51,727 nt of DNA from Candidatus Gastranaerophilales bacterium (GCA_003150395.1 QAMI01000022.1:1-51727), one strand, 5' to 3'. Shown: positions 1 through 7,547, counted from the stretch's first letter. The notes: generated by a model from the sequence alone, not told the origin. Made by a program: numbers and translations.

Positions 1-66
1 AAGGAGCTGAAAATATGAATATAACTGGATTTAACGGGGGGGGGGGCACCCGCAAAATAAGCTCCT
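1..66 (+). promoter_or_regulatory. SD, start codon and SD-pairing hairpin of poly-G pilin gene
   Basis: AAGGAG at 1-6 lies 8 nt before an ATG at 15-17, so translation of the downstream pilin gene very probably begins there. AGGAGCT at 2-8 is perfectly complementary to AGCTCCT at 60-66, so the mRNA could fold with the ribosome-binding site in a 7-bp stem and the G tract in the loop. From ATG 15, with the 11 G present, the frame stops at TAA 66-68. The pairing is seen; its effect on translation is inferred. Confidence 0.55.
36..46 (+). repeat. Poly-G tract (11 G), putative phase-variation tract
   Basis: Eleven consecutive G lie between the start codon at 15 and the pilin N-terminus. The ATG-15 frame and the pilin frame differ so that 9 or 12 G would join them, while 11 G gives a short peptide ending at 66-68. 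Runs this long are not expected by chance in such AT-rich DNA, and two similar tracts precede other pilin-like genes at 19491-19502 and 49175-49186. Confidence 0.7.
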
Positions 67-112
67 AAAGGGTTTTGTAAATGTTTTTGGCAATAACGCC
101 GTTGCTTTTACC

Positions 113-775
113 ATGTCAGAAGTTTTGATAACTCTCGGTATAATTGGCATTATTGCAGCCATGACCTTGCCAGGATTAATAGGCAAATATCAGTTCAAAG
201 CTTGGGAAGTTGGTTTAAAAAAACAGTATTCACTTCTTCAAAATGCGATTAATCTGGCGGTAAACGATGAAGGTATTCAGGCATGCTATACCTATTTTCC
301 AAAAGGATCAATCTCTTATTCTGGTAAAACTCAAGATTGTGATTTATTATTGAATTATCTTGTATCTTTATTAAAACTAAAACCATACAATGATGATATA
401 AAAACTAAATATGCTAAACGAGACGTAGTGAGAGCTCAAGAAGGAAAAAGTATTAATTGGACTTGTGATTATGATAGGGCTGTTTCGCAGGCTAAGGTTT
501 ATGGAGCCAATGATGGAACAATTTTCATGTTTTATTTAAAAAATGTTCCGGCTTTTGTGCTTATAGACGTTAATGGTGAACAAAAACCAAACAAATGGGG
601 CTATGATGTGTTTGCAATGATTTTGTCAAACCATAATGATTACACAAATCCAAGTCCAAGAATTCTTTTAACTGATGAACTCTGTTCAATCATTGAAAAG
701 GGTGGACGTTTCCCGCGTACAATTTTAAGAAATCAAGATATTGAAAATACATCAACCTGGGATTATTATTGGTAA
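113..775 (+). CDS. Type IV pilin-like protein (prepilin N-terminal methylation domain), OFF-phase leader
   Basis: Pilin-like protein of the class common in this lineage: FTMSEVLITLGIIGIIAAM-type hydrophobic N-terminal helix, then a soluble C-terminal domain with several Cys. The pilin frame is open from position 35, but its first ATG (113) falls inside the methylation motif, after the Phe that should become residue 1. The true start is therefore probably the ATG at 15 with its AAGGAG site, reached only if the G tract changes length (9 or 12 instead of 11). The joined leader would contain a Gly run, then HPQNKLLKG, then AFT at the expected peptidase cleavage point. Expected to be processed by a prepilin peptidase and exported to the cell surface or a pseudopilus. 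The partner system is not in this window. Either the gene is phase-OFF here or the tract length is misassembled. Confidence 0.75.
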   Translation: MSEVLITLGIIGIIAAMTLPGLIGKYQFKAWEVGLKKQYSLLQNAINLAVNDEGIQACYTYFPKGSISYSGKTQDCDLLLNYLVSLLKLKPYNDDIKTKYAKRDVVRAQEGKSINWTCDYDRAVSQAKVYGANDGTIFMFYLKNVPAFVLIDVNGEQKPNKWGYDVFAMILSNHNDYTNPSPRILLTDELCSIIEKGGRFPRTILRNQDIENTSTWDYYW

Positions 776-778
776 ACT

Positions 779-1789
779 TTAATTTAAAAGCTTATCTATA
801 TCAATTTTAGTTCTTAATTTAAGTGCATAAATATTATCGCGATTAAAGTTTGAAAGCTTAACCGCATCTTTTTCGGTTGTGACGATTGTTCCTTGCGGCA
901 AATCCTCCGGCATATAGATGTGATGATCGTCAAATGTTAAAGTTTTTTCAATTTTGTAGTTATTTAAAAATTTATAAAACTGTTCCGGCTGACCGATTGC
1001 GCACATTGCTGTTATTGAGCTTCCGTCAGGCAAGATTTCACCGTTTTTAATGTTATAAACGTAATTCGGTTCTGTGTAGCAAACTGTTGTTTTTATACAC
1101 ATTTTCTTTGCAGTAATTTTTGCTAACTTTTCAGCACGCGTGTGGTCTGTGTTTTTGCTTACTATAACAACTCGGTCAACGCGGTTGAAAGCTTCTAAAC
1201 CTTCTCTTAAAGGTCCTGCAGGCAAAAGATGTTCATTTCCATACATTTTTTCGCTGTCCGATAAAATAATATCAAGGTCGCGATGAAGTTTCCTGTGTTG
1301 AAATCCGTCATCAAGAATTATTTTTGTAACACCATATTTCTTAATTGCATATTTGGCTGCTTCAATTCGGTTTTTGGAAGTGATGACAATTGCGCCCGTT
1401 GTGTTTTGTGCAAGCCAAAAAGGCTCATCTCCTGCAAGCCTTGCGTTATGAAAAACTTCTTTACCGTCCGAAATTACGTTAATTTGTTTGTTTGAAAGTG
1501 CTCCTCCGTAGCCGCGTGAAATTATGGCTGTTTTTTCACCTTTTGAAATAAAATACTTTGCAATTTCTGAAACAACTGGTGTTTTACCAACACCTCCGGT
1601 TGTGAGATTTCCGACAGAAATTACATAGGCATCAACTTTTTCAGGTTTTAAAATGTTTTTATCATAAAGAGCATTTTTAAGTGAGCTTGCGGCTCCGTAA
1701 AATATTGAACAAAATTCAAGAAGTCTGAAAAGTGCACCTTTTGCGTTTTTATCATAGTGTATTTTTGTTATGTGGGTTTTAAAATTCAT
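779..1789 (-). CDS. lpxK: Tetraacyldisaccharide 4'-kinase
   Basis: Phosphorylates the 4' position of the tetraacyl-disaccharide lipid A precursor at the inner face of the cytoplasmic membrane. The protein (336 aa) has the family's usual length and its N-terminal membrane-associated segment. The P-loop GNLTTGGVGKTP is at about residues 60-71, followed by SRGYGG and DDGFQHRKLHRD, both characteristic of LpxK. It lies 3 nt from the convergent pilin gene and downstream of the MCE gene on the same strand. Its presence implies a lipid A-bearing outer membrane, consistent with the MsbA-like exporter at 12831-14663. No clear Shine-Dalgarno precedes the ATG. Confidence 0.95.
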   Translation of the reverse strand: MNFKTHITKIHYDKNAKGALFRLLEFCSIFYGAASSLKNALYDKNILKPEKVDAYVISVGNLTTGGVGKTPVVSEIAKYFISKGEKTAIISRGYGGALSNKQINVISDGKEVFHNARLAGDEPFWLAQNTTGAIVITSKNRIEAAKYAIKKYGVTKIILDDGFQHRKLHRDLDIILSDSEKMYGNEHLLPAGPLREGLEAFNRVDRVVIVSKNTDHTRAEKLAKITAKKMCIKTTVCYTEPNYVYNIKNGEILPDGSSITAMCAIGQPEQFYKFLNNYKIEKTLTFDDHHIYMPEDLPQGTIVTTEKDAVKLSNFNRDNIYALKLRTKIDIDKLLN

Positions 1790-1800
1790 ATTTTTATACG

Positions 1801-1830
1801 CTGGATTGTTTCACACTCGTTCGCAATGAC
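1801..1830 (-). repeat. Small interspersed repeat-like sequence
   Basis: On the minus strand this stretch reads GTCATTGCGA, then a short variable part, then CAATCCAG. That resembles a family of short imperfectly palindromic intergenic repeats (GTCATTGCGA...CAATCC) found in many bacterial genomes. It fills the gap between the MCE gene and lpxK. I see only one copy in this window, so the assignment rests on resemblance. Confidence 0.4.
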
Positions 1831-1849
1831 TTTTTGTTTATCTTAATTC

Positions 1850-3211
1850 TTAGAACATCAATCTCCAGAGTAAAAATCTTTTGTTGAGTTTTTCCGAGAA
1901 TTTTCTTAAATTACACGTTGTAACTTTTGTATCGTCAATTATTGTCTGAAGTTCGGTTTTCTTTTCCGGTGTCATTTTATTGACGGAAGCAAGGGCGGTA
2001 TTGAGGTTAATCATTGCCTTGTTTGCATTTGCAACCGTATTTGTTAAATCTTTTTTCAACTGGTCATCTTTTGTCATTCCGTTTATGTAACCGCTGATTT
2101 CATTTGCATTGTGTGCGATTTCACGGATATCGGAAGCCATTTGTTCAGCTTCTTCTTCATTGCCGATAATTTTATTTATATTTTGAGCAAGTTTATCCAT
2201 CGAATTTGCTGTTGACATCATTGTGGTTTTGAATTCCGGATCACCTATTACCTGGTTAATGTTGTTCGACATTACATTAAAGTCATTTGAGGTTCTGTCT
2301 AACAGCGCCATAAGAGTTTTTATATCTTCCTGGGAGGATTCAATAAGGGCATCAACTTTGCTCATCGTAGCTGTTGTTTGGTTTGTTAAAGAGTTGATAT
2401 TTTTAATTGAACTTTTAAGTTCTGCAATAACTTCATCAGACAGGATTTCGTTAACTTTTTTGTTTGTTTCTGTTAAAGATTCAGCCGCACGATACTGCCA
2501 TTCCATAAAATCTGAAATGCGCATTGGTTCAACTATGGTGTATGGTGAAGTTTGAGTCGGATATGGAAGCGTAACATTATCTAACGTTGAGATTAATAGT
2601 TTTTTCTTCCCTCCATCAGAAACCGCTTTTCCTTTTAAAAATTCCGGAAGTATCAGACCCGGTAAGTTCACTATGTAATCAACTTTATAAGCATTTTTTG
2701 TTTTAATAGATTCCCGTACGTTAAAAGGTACAACTTCGCTTGACACAACTTCTATATTTTTAATTTTTCCGACATCATAAAATTCTTCATCAAGCTTCAT
2801 TTGAACAGCGTCATCTTTATACAAAACATTTCTGTTTTCCATAGGGATGTATATAGTTCTTGTTTTGGGCGGAGTAATTTCCAAAAATAATTCTCCGATA
2901 AGCCCTGATTGCTGGATTGAAAAAACAGAAGCTTTCGGGATTTCAATGTTAGGCTCGGTTATCACGAATTTTACTTTTACATAACTGTTTTCGCTATCTA
3001 TTACAGGCGTAATCTGTTCGACCTGACCGACTTTCAACCCCATCATCTGTACACCTGAGCCAGTGCGCATACCGTTTACATCTTTAAAGTTTATTTCAAT
3101 TCTTTTTGCTGAAGTTAAAGCTCTTCCCTTAACTTTCAATACTACTCCGACCAAAAGTATTAATGATAAAAGAGTTAAAAGTCCCACTTTAAAAGATGAT
3201 GAAAATTTCAT
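1850..3211 (-). CDS. MCE/MlaD family lipid-transport substrate-binding protein
   Basis: Single-pass membrane protein: a short cytoplasmic N-terminus, one transmembrane helix at about residues 8-26 (VGLLTLLSLILLVGVVL), then an MCE domain at about 38-115 (INFKDVNGMRTGSGVQMMGL and GLIGELFLEI are typical). A long C-terminal region of about 200 residues is predicted mainly helical or coiled-coil. MCE proteins of Mla/TGD-type importers bind phospholipid and bridge inner and outer membranes. The usual permease and ATPase partners (MlaE, MlaF) are not adjacent in this window. It is upstream of lpxK on the same strand, which suggests an envelope role. The substrate cannot be read from sequence. Confidence 0.85.
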   Translation of the reverse strand: MKFSSSFKVGLLTLLSLILLVGVVLKVKGRALTSAKRIEINFKDVNGMRTGSGVQMMGLKVGQVEQITPVIDSENSYVKVKFVITEPNIEIPKASVFSIQQSGLIGELFLEITPPKTRTIYIPMENRNVLYKDDAVQMKLDEEFYDVGKIKNIEVVSSEVVPFNVRESIKTKNAYKVDYIVNLPGLILPEFLKGKAVSDGGKKKLLISTLDNVTLPYPTQTSPYTIVEPMRISDFMEWQYRAAESLTETNKKVNEILSDEVIAELKSSIKNINSLTNQTTATMSKVDALIESSQEDIKTLMALLDRTSNDFNVMSNNINQVIGDPEFKTTMMSTANSMDKLAQNINKIIGNEEEAEQMASDIREIAHNANEISGYINGMTKDDQLKKDLTNTVANANKAMINLNTALASVNKMTPEKKTELQTIIDDTKVTTCNLRKFSEKLNKRFLLWRLMF

Positions 3212-3290
3212 TAATAACCTTTCCTGTGTTTACGCAATGGATAAGTTTATTGTATCAGAAAAAATATTTAATGCAAAGCTTTTATAAGGG

Positions 3291-3548
3291 TTATTTTTTT
3301 ATCTTATGCAGGTGCGATTTTACGAAATTTCCAAGCTGTGAAAATAAGCCTTTTTGTTTGTATTTAAGAACTTCATCAGCTTCGCATTTTTCAATAACGT
3401 CCTGAATATGTGCTTTTGCTGCTTCTCTTTCAATTTTTAGGAAATAATCATTTGAATATTCTACATTACCCGGCTCATGCAAATCTTTCGGCTGTGTATT
3501 TGCGCGAAAACTAAGCTTTGCTGTACAAATTTTATACCCTGTTTTCAT
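3291..3548 (-). CDS. Small hypothetical protein with N-terminal LSFRA motif
   Basis: I do not recognise a family. The protein is 85 aa, highly charged, and ends in a Lys/His-rich tail (SHLHKIKK). The middle looks alpha-helical. Its N-terminus (KLSFRANTQ at residues 11-19) matches the short F-[QKR] motif near the start of several other unknown proteins in this window (7823, 23484, 27573, 32355, 37363). It lies between the lytic transglycosylase and the MCE gene on the same strand with modest gaps. The only support for translation is the open frame and the motif. Confidence 0.55.
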   Translation of the reverse strand: MKTGYKICTAKLSFRANTQPKDLHEPGNVEYSNDYFLKIEREAAKAHIQDVIEKCEADEVLKYKQKGLFSQLGNFVKSHLHKIKK

Positions 3549-3601
3549 ATTAGACTCCTGTTGTACAGAAAGTAAAAACTGTGAATAAAATTTTTTGCTA
3601 T

Positions 3602-4342
3602 TTACTGAATATAATTTGAAAGGATATTTTTTACATAATTTTGGGTTTCTGCATACGGTGGAACCCCGTCGTATTTGTCAACAGCTCCCGGGCCTGCATT
3701 ATATGCAGCGAGCGCCAGAATTACATTCCCGTTATATTTGTTAAGCATGGATTTCAAATATTTTACGCCGCCTTCTACGTTTTGTACAGGATTAAATGGG
3801 TCTTTGACGCCAAGGCTTGCAGCTGTTGCAGGCATGAGCTGCATTAAACCCATTGCGCCGGCTTTTGATTTTGCTCTCGGGTTAAATCCGGATTCCTGTT
3901 TGATTACTGCTTTAATAAGATTCTCATCAATCCCATGTTTTTGTGAAATCTGTGAAATCATGTTTAAAAGCTGGTGATTGTTAGATGTTGGCCGTACCGG
4001 ACTAACTTCTCCGCTTTGGGAAATCTTTATTTCCTGCAATTCCCGTAAAGCATTATTTAATGTGTTTGTCGGGTTTTGAGTTTTGACGATATTTGCATTA
4101 ACTCTCATTGACTGCGGGTTTAGCAGTAATGAACCAAATTCACTTTTAGTAGAAGTTTTTAAAACATTTTCAAAGGATTGAACATTAGTTCTGTCAGCCG
4201 GATAAATAGTATCAATAGGGCTTTGCGGCTGCTGAATTTCGTTTCTGAAATTTGCAACACGATTATTAAGCTGTGCATATCTTTGCATTGCTTGCGTCTT
4301 TCCGCCTGAATTCAATAATCCCTGTATCATTTCCGAGAACAT
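3602..4342 (-). CDS. Lytic transglycosylase (SLT domain)
   Basis: Cleaves peptidoglycan glycan strands to form 1,6-anhydromuramyl ends. The C-terminal SLT/goose-lysozyme-like domain starts at about residue 130 of the 246-aa protein. It contains KQESGFNP with the catalytic Glu, then GAMGLMQLMP and AAYNAGPGAV, the three classical SLT motifs. The N-terminal half is Gln/Asn-rich and of unknown function. I chose the ATG at 4342 because AAGGGG stands 9 nt upstream. An in-frame TTG at 4393 would add 17 residues without a good ribosome-binding site. There is no obvious signal peptide, as in several flagellar or secretion-associated transglycosylases, so the export route is unclear. Confidence 0.9.
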   Translation of the reverse strand: MFSEMIQGLLNSGGKTQAMQRYAQLNNRVANFRNEIQQPQSPIDTIYPADRTNVQSFENVLKTSTKSEFGSLLLNPQSMRVNANIVKTQNPTNTLNNALRELQEIKISQSGEVSPVRPTSNNHQLLNMISQISQKHGIDENLIKAVIKQESGFNPRAKSKAGAMGLMQLMPATAASLGVKDPFNPVQNVEGGVKYLKSMLNKYNGNVILALAAYNAGPGAVDKYDGVPPYAETQNYVKNILSNYIQ

Positions 4343-4613
4343 AATTTCCGCCCCTTGTATTTTGTGTTGAAATTTTGCATGACTAAATTCCAACTAACGT
4401 AACTATTTTACCGTTTAAAACTACCTTTGTTATCCTCTATTTGAATTAATGATTTAAAAAGAAATGTCAAATTTTCAGAGTATAAACGTGAAAAGTGTAA
4501 CGTTTAAAGTTCGTTACGTAATTAAACTAAATTTTAATATCAGGCAATTTCTTTATTCTAAATGTTTTTATTATATTAGGGAAAATTATTGAGAAAAAAT
4601 CGTCTTGAAAAGT

Positions 4614-5702
4614 TTATTTAATAAACATGCAGTCGCCGTAAGAGAAAAATCTGTATTTATTTTCAACAGCTTGCTTGTATGCCTCAAAAATGAAATCTTT
4701 TCCGGCCAAAGCGCTTACCAGCATTAAAAGCGTTGATTTTGGCAGGTGAAAGTTTGTAATTAAATTATCTATAACCTTGAATTCATAAGGCGGATAAATG
4801 AAAAGCTCTGATGCGGAATTGCAGGCTTTAATCTCTCCAAACTGCTGATATGCGGTTTCCAGAGTTCTTACGGTCGTTGTGCCGACTGCCGTAATCTTTT
4901 TACCTTGCGCTTTTGCCTCGTTAATTTTGCGAGCTGTTTCTTCTGATATTTCAAAGGTTTCGGAGTGCATTTTATGCTCTAAAATGTTTTCGCATTTTAC
5001 CGGTCTGAAAGTCCCAAGCCCGACATTAAGAGTTACATATGCAATTTCGACACCTTTATCTTTCAATTTTTGCAAAATTTCTTCCGTAAAATGCAATCCG
5101 GCTGTAGGCGCAGCAACAGAACCTTCGTCTTTTGCATAAACTGTTTGATAGCGTTCAAAGTCAAGTTTTTTTATGTCTTCATCCGCAAGTTTTCTCTCAA
5201 TGTATGGCGGAAGCGGAATGTTGCCGTTTCTGTGAAGAACATCAAGCAGATTTCCTTCATAAATAAGTTCAACAATCCAGCCGCCGTCTTCTTTGGTGCG
5301 TTCAAGTGCTTTTACGGAAAGTTCTTCGCTTATGGTGACCACCGTTCCTGGCTTAATGCGTTTTGAAGGCTTTATCAAAACTTCCCAAGTGCCTTCTTCC
5401 CCTCTCCCTTTTGGAGAGGGGGCCCGAAGGGCAGGTGAGGTTTTAATATTTTTCAACAAAAACACTTCAATTTTAGCACCTGTGTCTTTGTGTCCGATTA
5501 ACCTTGCCGGCATGACTTTTGTGTCATTCAGAACCAGAAGTGTATCTTTATCAATTAAATCAACAATGTCATAAAAATGCTTGTGCGAAATTTGTCTGGT
5601 TTTACGCTCCAAAACCATCATTTTTGAATTTTCGCGTTTGTCGGCTGGAAGTTGTGCAATTAATTCTTCCGGCAGTTCATAATCAAATTCCGATACAAGC
5701 AT
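4614..5702 (-). CDS. queA: S-adenosylmethionine:tRNA ribosyltransferase-isomerase
   Basis: Transfers and isomerises the ribosyl group of SAM onto 7-aminomethyl-7-deazaguanine in tRNA, giving epoxyqueuosine. Family signatures are present throughout: FDYELPEELIAQLP at the start, VLNDTKVMPARL, SVAAPTAGLHFT, LNVGLGTFRPV, MHSETF and NLITNFHLPKSTLLMLVSAL. At 362 aa it is slightly long because of an extra segment at about residues 88-104, lying between FLLKN and TWEVL and encoded by a palindromic repeat (5399-5440). The stop is followed closely by other minus-strand sequence, and yidC begins just upstream, 10 nt from the queA start, so the two are probably co-transcribed. The enzyme is probably still active, because the insert falls between conserved strands. 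Confidence 0.95.
   Translation of the reverse strand: MLVSEFDYELPEELIAQLPADKRENSKMMVLERKTRQISHKHFYDIVDLIDKDTLLVLNDTKVMPARLIGHKDTGAKIEVFLLKNIKTSPALRAPSPKGRGEEGTWEVLIKPSKRIKPGTVVTISEELSVKALERTKEDGGWIVELIYEGNLLDVLHRNGNIPLPPYIERKLADEDIKKLDFERYQTVYAKDEGSVAAPTAGLHFTEEILQKLKDKGVEIAYVTLNVGLGTFRPVKCENILEHKMHSETFEISEETARKINEAKAQGKKITAVGTTTVRTLETAYQQFGEIKACNSASELFIYPPYEFKVIDNLITNFHLPKSTLLMLVSALAGKDFIFEAYKQAVENKYRFFSYGDCMFIK
5399..5440. repeat. Palindromic GC-rich repeat inserted in frame in queA
   Basis: CCCCTCTCC (5399-5407) pairs with GGAGAGGGG (5413-5421) across a 5-nt loop, followed by GCCC-GAA-GGGC (5422-5432). The base composition differs strongly from the AT-rich surroundings. It resembles REP/BIME-like small palindromic repeats. 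Read on the minus strand it encodes SPALRAPSPKGRG within QueA, keeping the reading frame. Confidence 0.65.
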
Positions 5703-5712
5703 TTTTCAAACC

Positions 5713-6855
5713 TTATTTCTGACCGAATTTCTTTTTCAATGTGTCAAGAATTGAGCCGTTAACTTCAGGTTTTTTCTCGTCAACTATTTCAGCTTCAATA
5801 ACTTTTGAACCGTCAGTTGCTTGAACTTTTTTAGCCGCTTCTTCTGCATCCATTTGTTTGTTGACAATTACAGTCTGTAATACCTGAATAACATTTGAAA
5901 CTATAAGGTAAATCAAAACCCCTGCAGGAATTGGGATTATCACGAATGTTGCGATAATCATAACAGGCATGAATGTGCCCATTGATTTTTGAATTGCCTG
6001 CTGCGTCGGGTCGTCAGACATCGCATTTTTGTTTTGGGCCATCATGAGTTTTTGTGACAGCCACATTGTTAAACCGAATAATGCGATTAGAGCCAAAACG
6101 TCCCAGTGGAATGTACGTTCAACTTCTTTAGAAGGAACAGATGCCGTTAAAAGCCCTCCGTTGCGTTCAAAAGTGACTTTTTCAGTTTCTTTTGTGTTTA
6201 CATCTGTTATGCTCATTTCGGCCTTTTGGATTTGGTCAAGCTGGCTGAATTTTAAATCTAATTGGTCAAGACTTACTTTAAAGTCAATCGGGTCGCCCGG
6301 AACGAGTTCTCCTTGAACTTCAAGGGCTTTGTTCGGTTTGTCAACTTTAACATTTTCAAGAGTTTCGTTCGGAAGATAAACTGTTGCAGTTTTTCCGAGT
6401 ATAAATGTGTCGTATTTTGAAGTTCCCATGACGCCGTCATTTGAAATTCCTGCTGTGGCGCGAAGCGTTGTTGCAAGGCTTTTTACAAACAAGAATTGTG
6501 TGTCATGCGCAATTTGGATAAACTGCGGACTCATCAAAGCAGAATACAGAAGTATGAAAACCGGCATTTGAACCAATAGAGGCAAGCATCCGCCCATGGG
6601 GTTAAATTTGTGTTCTTTGTAGAACTCCATCATTTTCATCTGCATTTTTTGCGGGTCATTTTTGTAGCGTTCCTGAATTGCTTTAAGCTTTGGCTGCAAA
6701 GTTTGCATCTGGCGCATAGAGCGTTGTTGTGAAACGTTAAGCGGCCATAAAAAGAGTCTTACAATTATTGTTAAAACAATTATAGCTAGTCCGTAATTTC
6801 CGACAAAGTGTGCGAGCATTTTTAATGCTTCAATAGTTAAAGTTGTGAAATCCAA
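5713..6855 (-). CDS. yidC: Membrane protein insertase YidC/Oxa1 family
   Basis: Inserts and folds inner-membrane proteins, alone or with SecYEG. The conserved core is split: a first transmembrane segment at about residues 20-42 (GLAIIVLTIIVRLFLWPL, with the conserved Arg), a cytoplasmic loop with MRQMQTLQPKLKAIQERYKNDP, and then FNPMGGCLPLLVQMPVFILLYSAL. A hydrophilic stretch of about 110 residues (130-245) separates this from the last helices (VLALIALFGLTMWLSQ and MPVMIIATFVIIPIPAGVLIYL). The lineage lacks the large N-terminal periplasmic domain of enterobacterial YidC, but here carries the extra loop insertion. The C-terminus is acidic/Lys-rich. It is probably the first gene of a yidC-queA unit. 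Confidence 0.93.
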   Translation of the reverse strand: MDFTTLTIEALKMLAHFVGNYGLAIIVLTIIVRLFLWPLNVSQQRSMRQMQTLQPKLKAIQERYKNDPQKMQMKMMEFYKEHKFNPMGGCLPLLVQMPVFILLYSALMSPQFIQIAHDTQFLFVKSLATTLRATAGISNDGVMGTSKYDTFILGKTATVYLPNETLENVKVDKPNKALEVQGELVPGDPIDFKVSLDQLDLKFSQLDQIQKAEMSITDVNTKETEKVTFERNGGLLTASVPSKEVERTFHWDVLALIALFGLTMWLSQKLMMAQNKNAMSDDPTQQAIQKSMGTFMPVMIIATFVIIPIPAGVLIYLIVSNVIQVLQTVIVNKQMDAEEAAKKVQATDGSKVIEAEIVDEKKPEVNGSILDTLKKKFGQK

Positions 6856-6914
6856 TTTCCCTAATCCTCATCTAATCTTAAAATGTGTATTTAGTACAAT
6901 ATTAATTGTATTAC

Positions 6915-6948
6915 AAAAAAAGAGGGCGTCAATGATACCCTCTTTTTT
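6915..6948 (-). terminator. Rho-independent terminator after XRE gene
   Basis: A-rich run and AGAGGG pair with CCCTCT followed by TTTTTT, around an 11-nt loop. Because both ends are A/T runs it could act in either direction. It lies 3 nt beyond the XRE gene stop on the minus strand and upstream of yidC. Confidence 0.8.
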
Positions 6949-6950
6949 GT

Positions 6951-7271
6951 TTATTTGTCAAATGTTTTGATAATTTCGAGAATTTGTTTTAGCTGAACAA
7001 GTGATAATTTTTCCAGAATTGAATTTATAAGACGTAAAACTTCTACCTTAGACTTGTTTATTGTGGTAGACCGACATAAAACGTCTGGTAAAATGCCAAA
7101 TTCTTTGCAGATATTATTGATTGTTTGCGCTGAAGGCATAACATAGTTACATTCAATTTTGCTGATAGCTCTTGCTGATTTACCAATTCTTTCAGCAAAC
7201 TGTTCTTGAGTTAGTCCTTTTTCTAACTTGAGCTTTTTAATATTTGAATTTACCAACTTCTGAAAATCCAT
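6951..7271 (-). CDS. XRE-family helix-turn-helix regulator
   Basis: DNA-binding protein of 106 aa with an N-terminal HTH_3 domain (about residues 10-62: KLEKGLTQEQFAERIGKSARAISKIE...PSAQTINNICKEFGI). A short C-terminal helical tail ends in LKQILEIIKTFDK. The same architecture, with a related tail, occurs in the protein at 28965-29336, so they are paralogs. The upstream region carries two direct copies of TATTTTGATA (7312-7321 and 7333-7342), spaced 21 bp, which could be its own operator. The target genes are not evident. It could be a chromosomal regulator or an orphan antitoxin-like protein, but no toxin lies next to it. Confidence 0.85.
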   Translation of the reverse strand: MDFQKLVNSNIKKLKLEKGLTQEQFAERIGKSARAISKIECNYVMPSAQTINNICKEFGILPDVLCRSTTINKSKVEVLRLINSILEKLSLVQLKQILEIIKTFDK

Positions 7272-7311
7272 TAATAAATAATATAAAATTATTAAGTTTA
7301 ATTGAATGAGT

Positions 7312-7342
7312 TATTTTGATATAAATTAGAACTATTTTGATA
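7312..7342. promoter_or_regulatory. Direct repeats upstream of XRE gene, candidate operator
   Basis: TATTTTGATA occurs at 7312-7321 and again at 7333-7342, 21 bp (two helical turns) apart on the same DNA face, 40-70 bp upstream of the XRE start codon. This spacing suits binding of two regulator units. Function is inferred. Confidence 0.4.
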
Positions 7343-7347
7343 CAAGC

Positions 7348-7370
7348 CACACACACACACAACAACAACA
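7348..7370. repeat. CA / CAA microsatellite
   Basis: Seven CA units (7348-7361) run into CAA units (to 7370) in the non-coding region between the XRE gene and tRNA-Pro. No other function is visible. Confidence 0.7.
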
Positions 7371-7515
7371 CGTACCCACGAGGTATTATAACGAATTAAA
7401 TTTTCAAAGCAAATCAACAATTAATAATAAGTACGAAAAGTAAAATGTTTTTTTAGTACAACTGTAAAAACCGCGTGCATGTTCACAATGTAATTGTGTA
7501 TGTAAAAAAAAGCAC

Positions 7516-7544
7516 AAAAAAAGACACCCTAAAGTGTCTTTTTT
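7516..7544 (-). terminator. Terminator downstream of tRNA-Pro
   Basis: AAAAAAAGACAC pairs with GTGTCTTTTTT around CCTAAA, just 3' of the tRNA-Pro gene on the minus strand. It is symmetrical enough to work in both directions. Confidence 0.75.
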
Positions 7545-7547
7545 AAA

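Noticed and set aside
36..46. Poly-G as a pure sequencing artefact (two-colour chemistry)
   Set aside because: Not fully excluded, but the three tracts are each embedded in unique sequence on both sides, appear only at pilin N-termini, and shift the frame between a good start and the pilin. Artefactual G runs would be at read ends and not gene-specific.
1283..1495. Plus-strand open frame within lpxK
   Set aside because: Antisense to the well-conserved lpxK, no ribosome-binding site and no recognisable protein features. The same applies to the other frames antisense to or out of phase with conserved genes, e.g. within nifJ, mnmG, yidC, recN and the GH13 gene.
6951..7271. XRE gene as antitoxin of a toxin-antitoxin pair
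   Set aside because: No small toxin-like gene lies next to it or next to the paralogs at 28965, 29416 and 40714.
7348..7370. CA-rich repeat considered as CRISPR or other array
   Set aside because: It is a plain dinucleotide/trinucleotide microsatellite with no spacers. No CRISPR repeats or cas genes are seen in the window.
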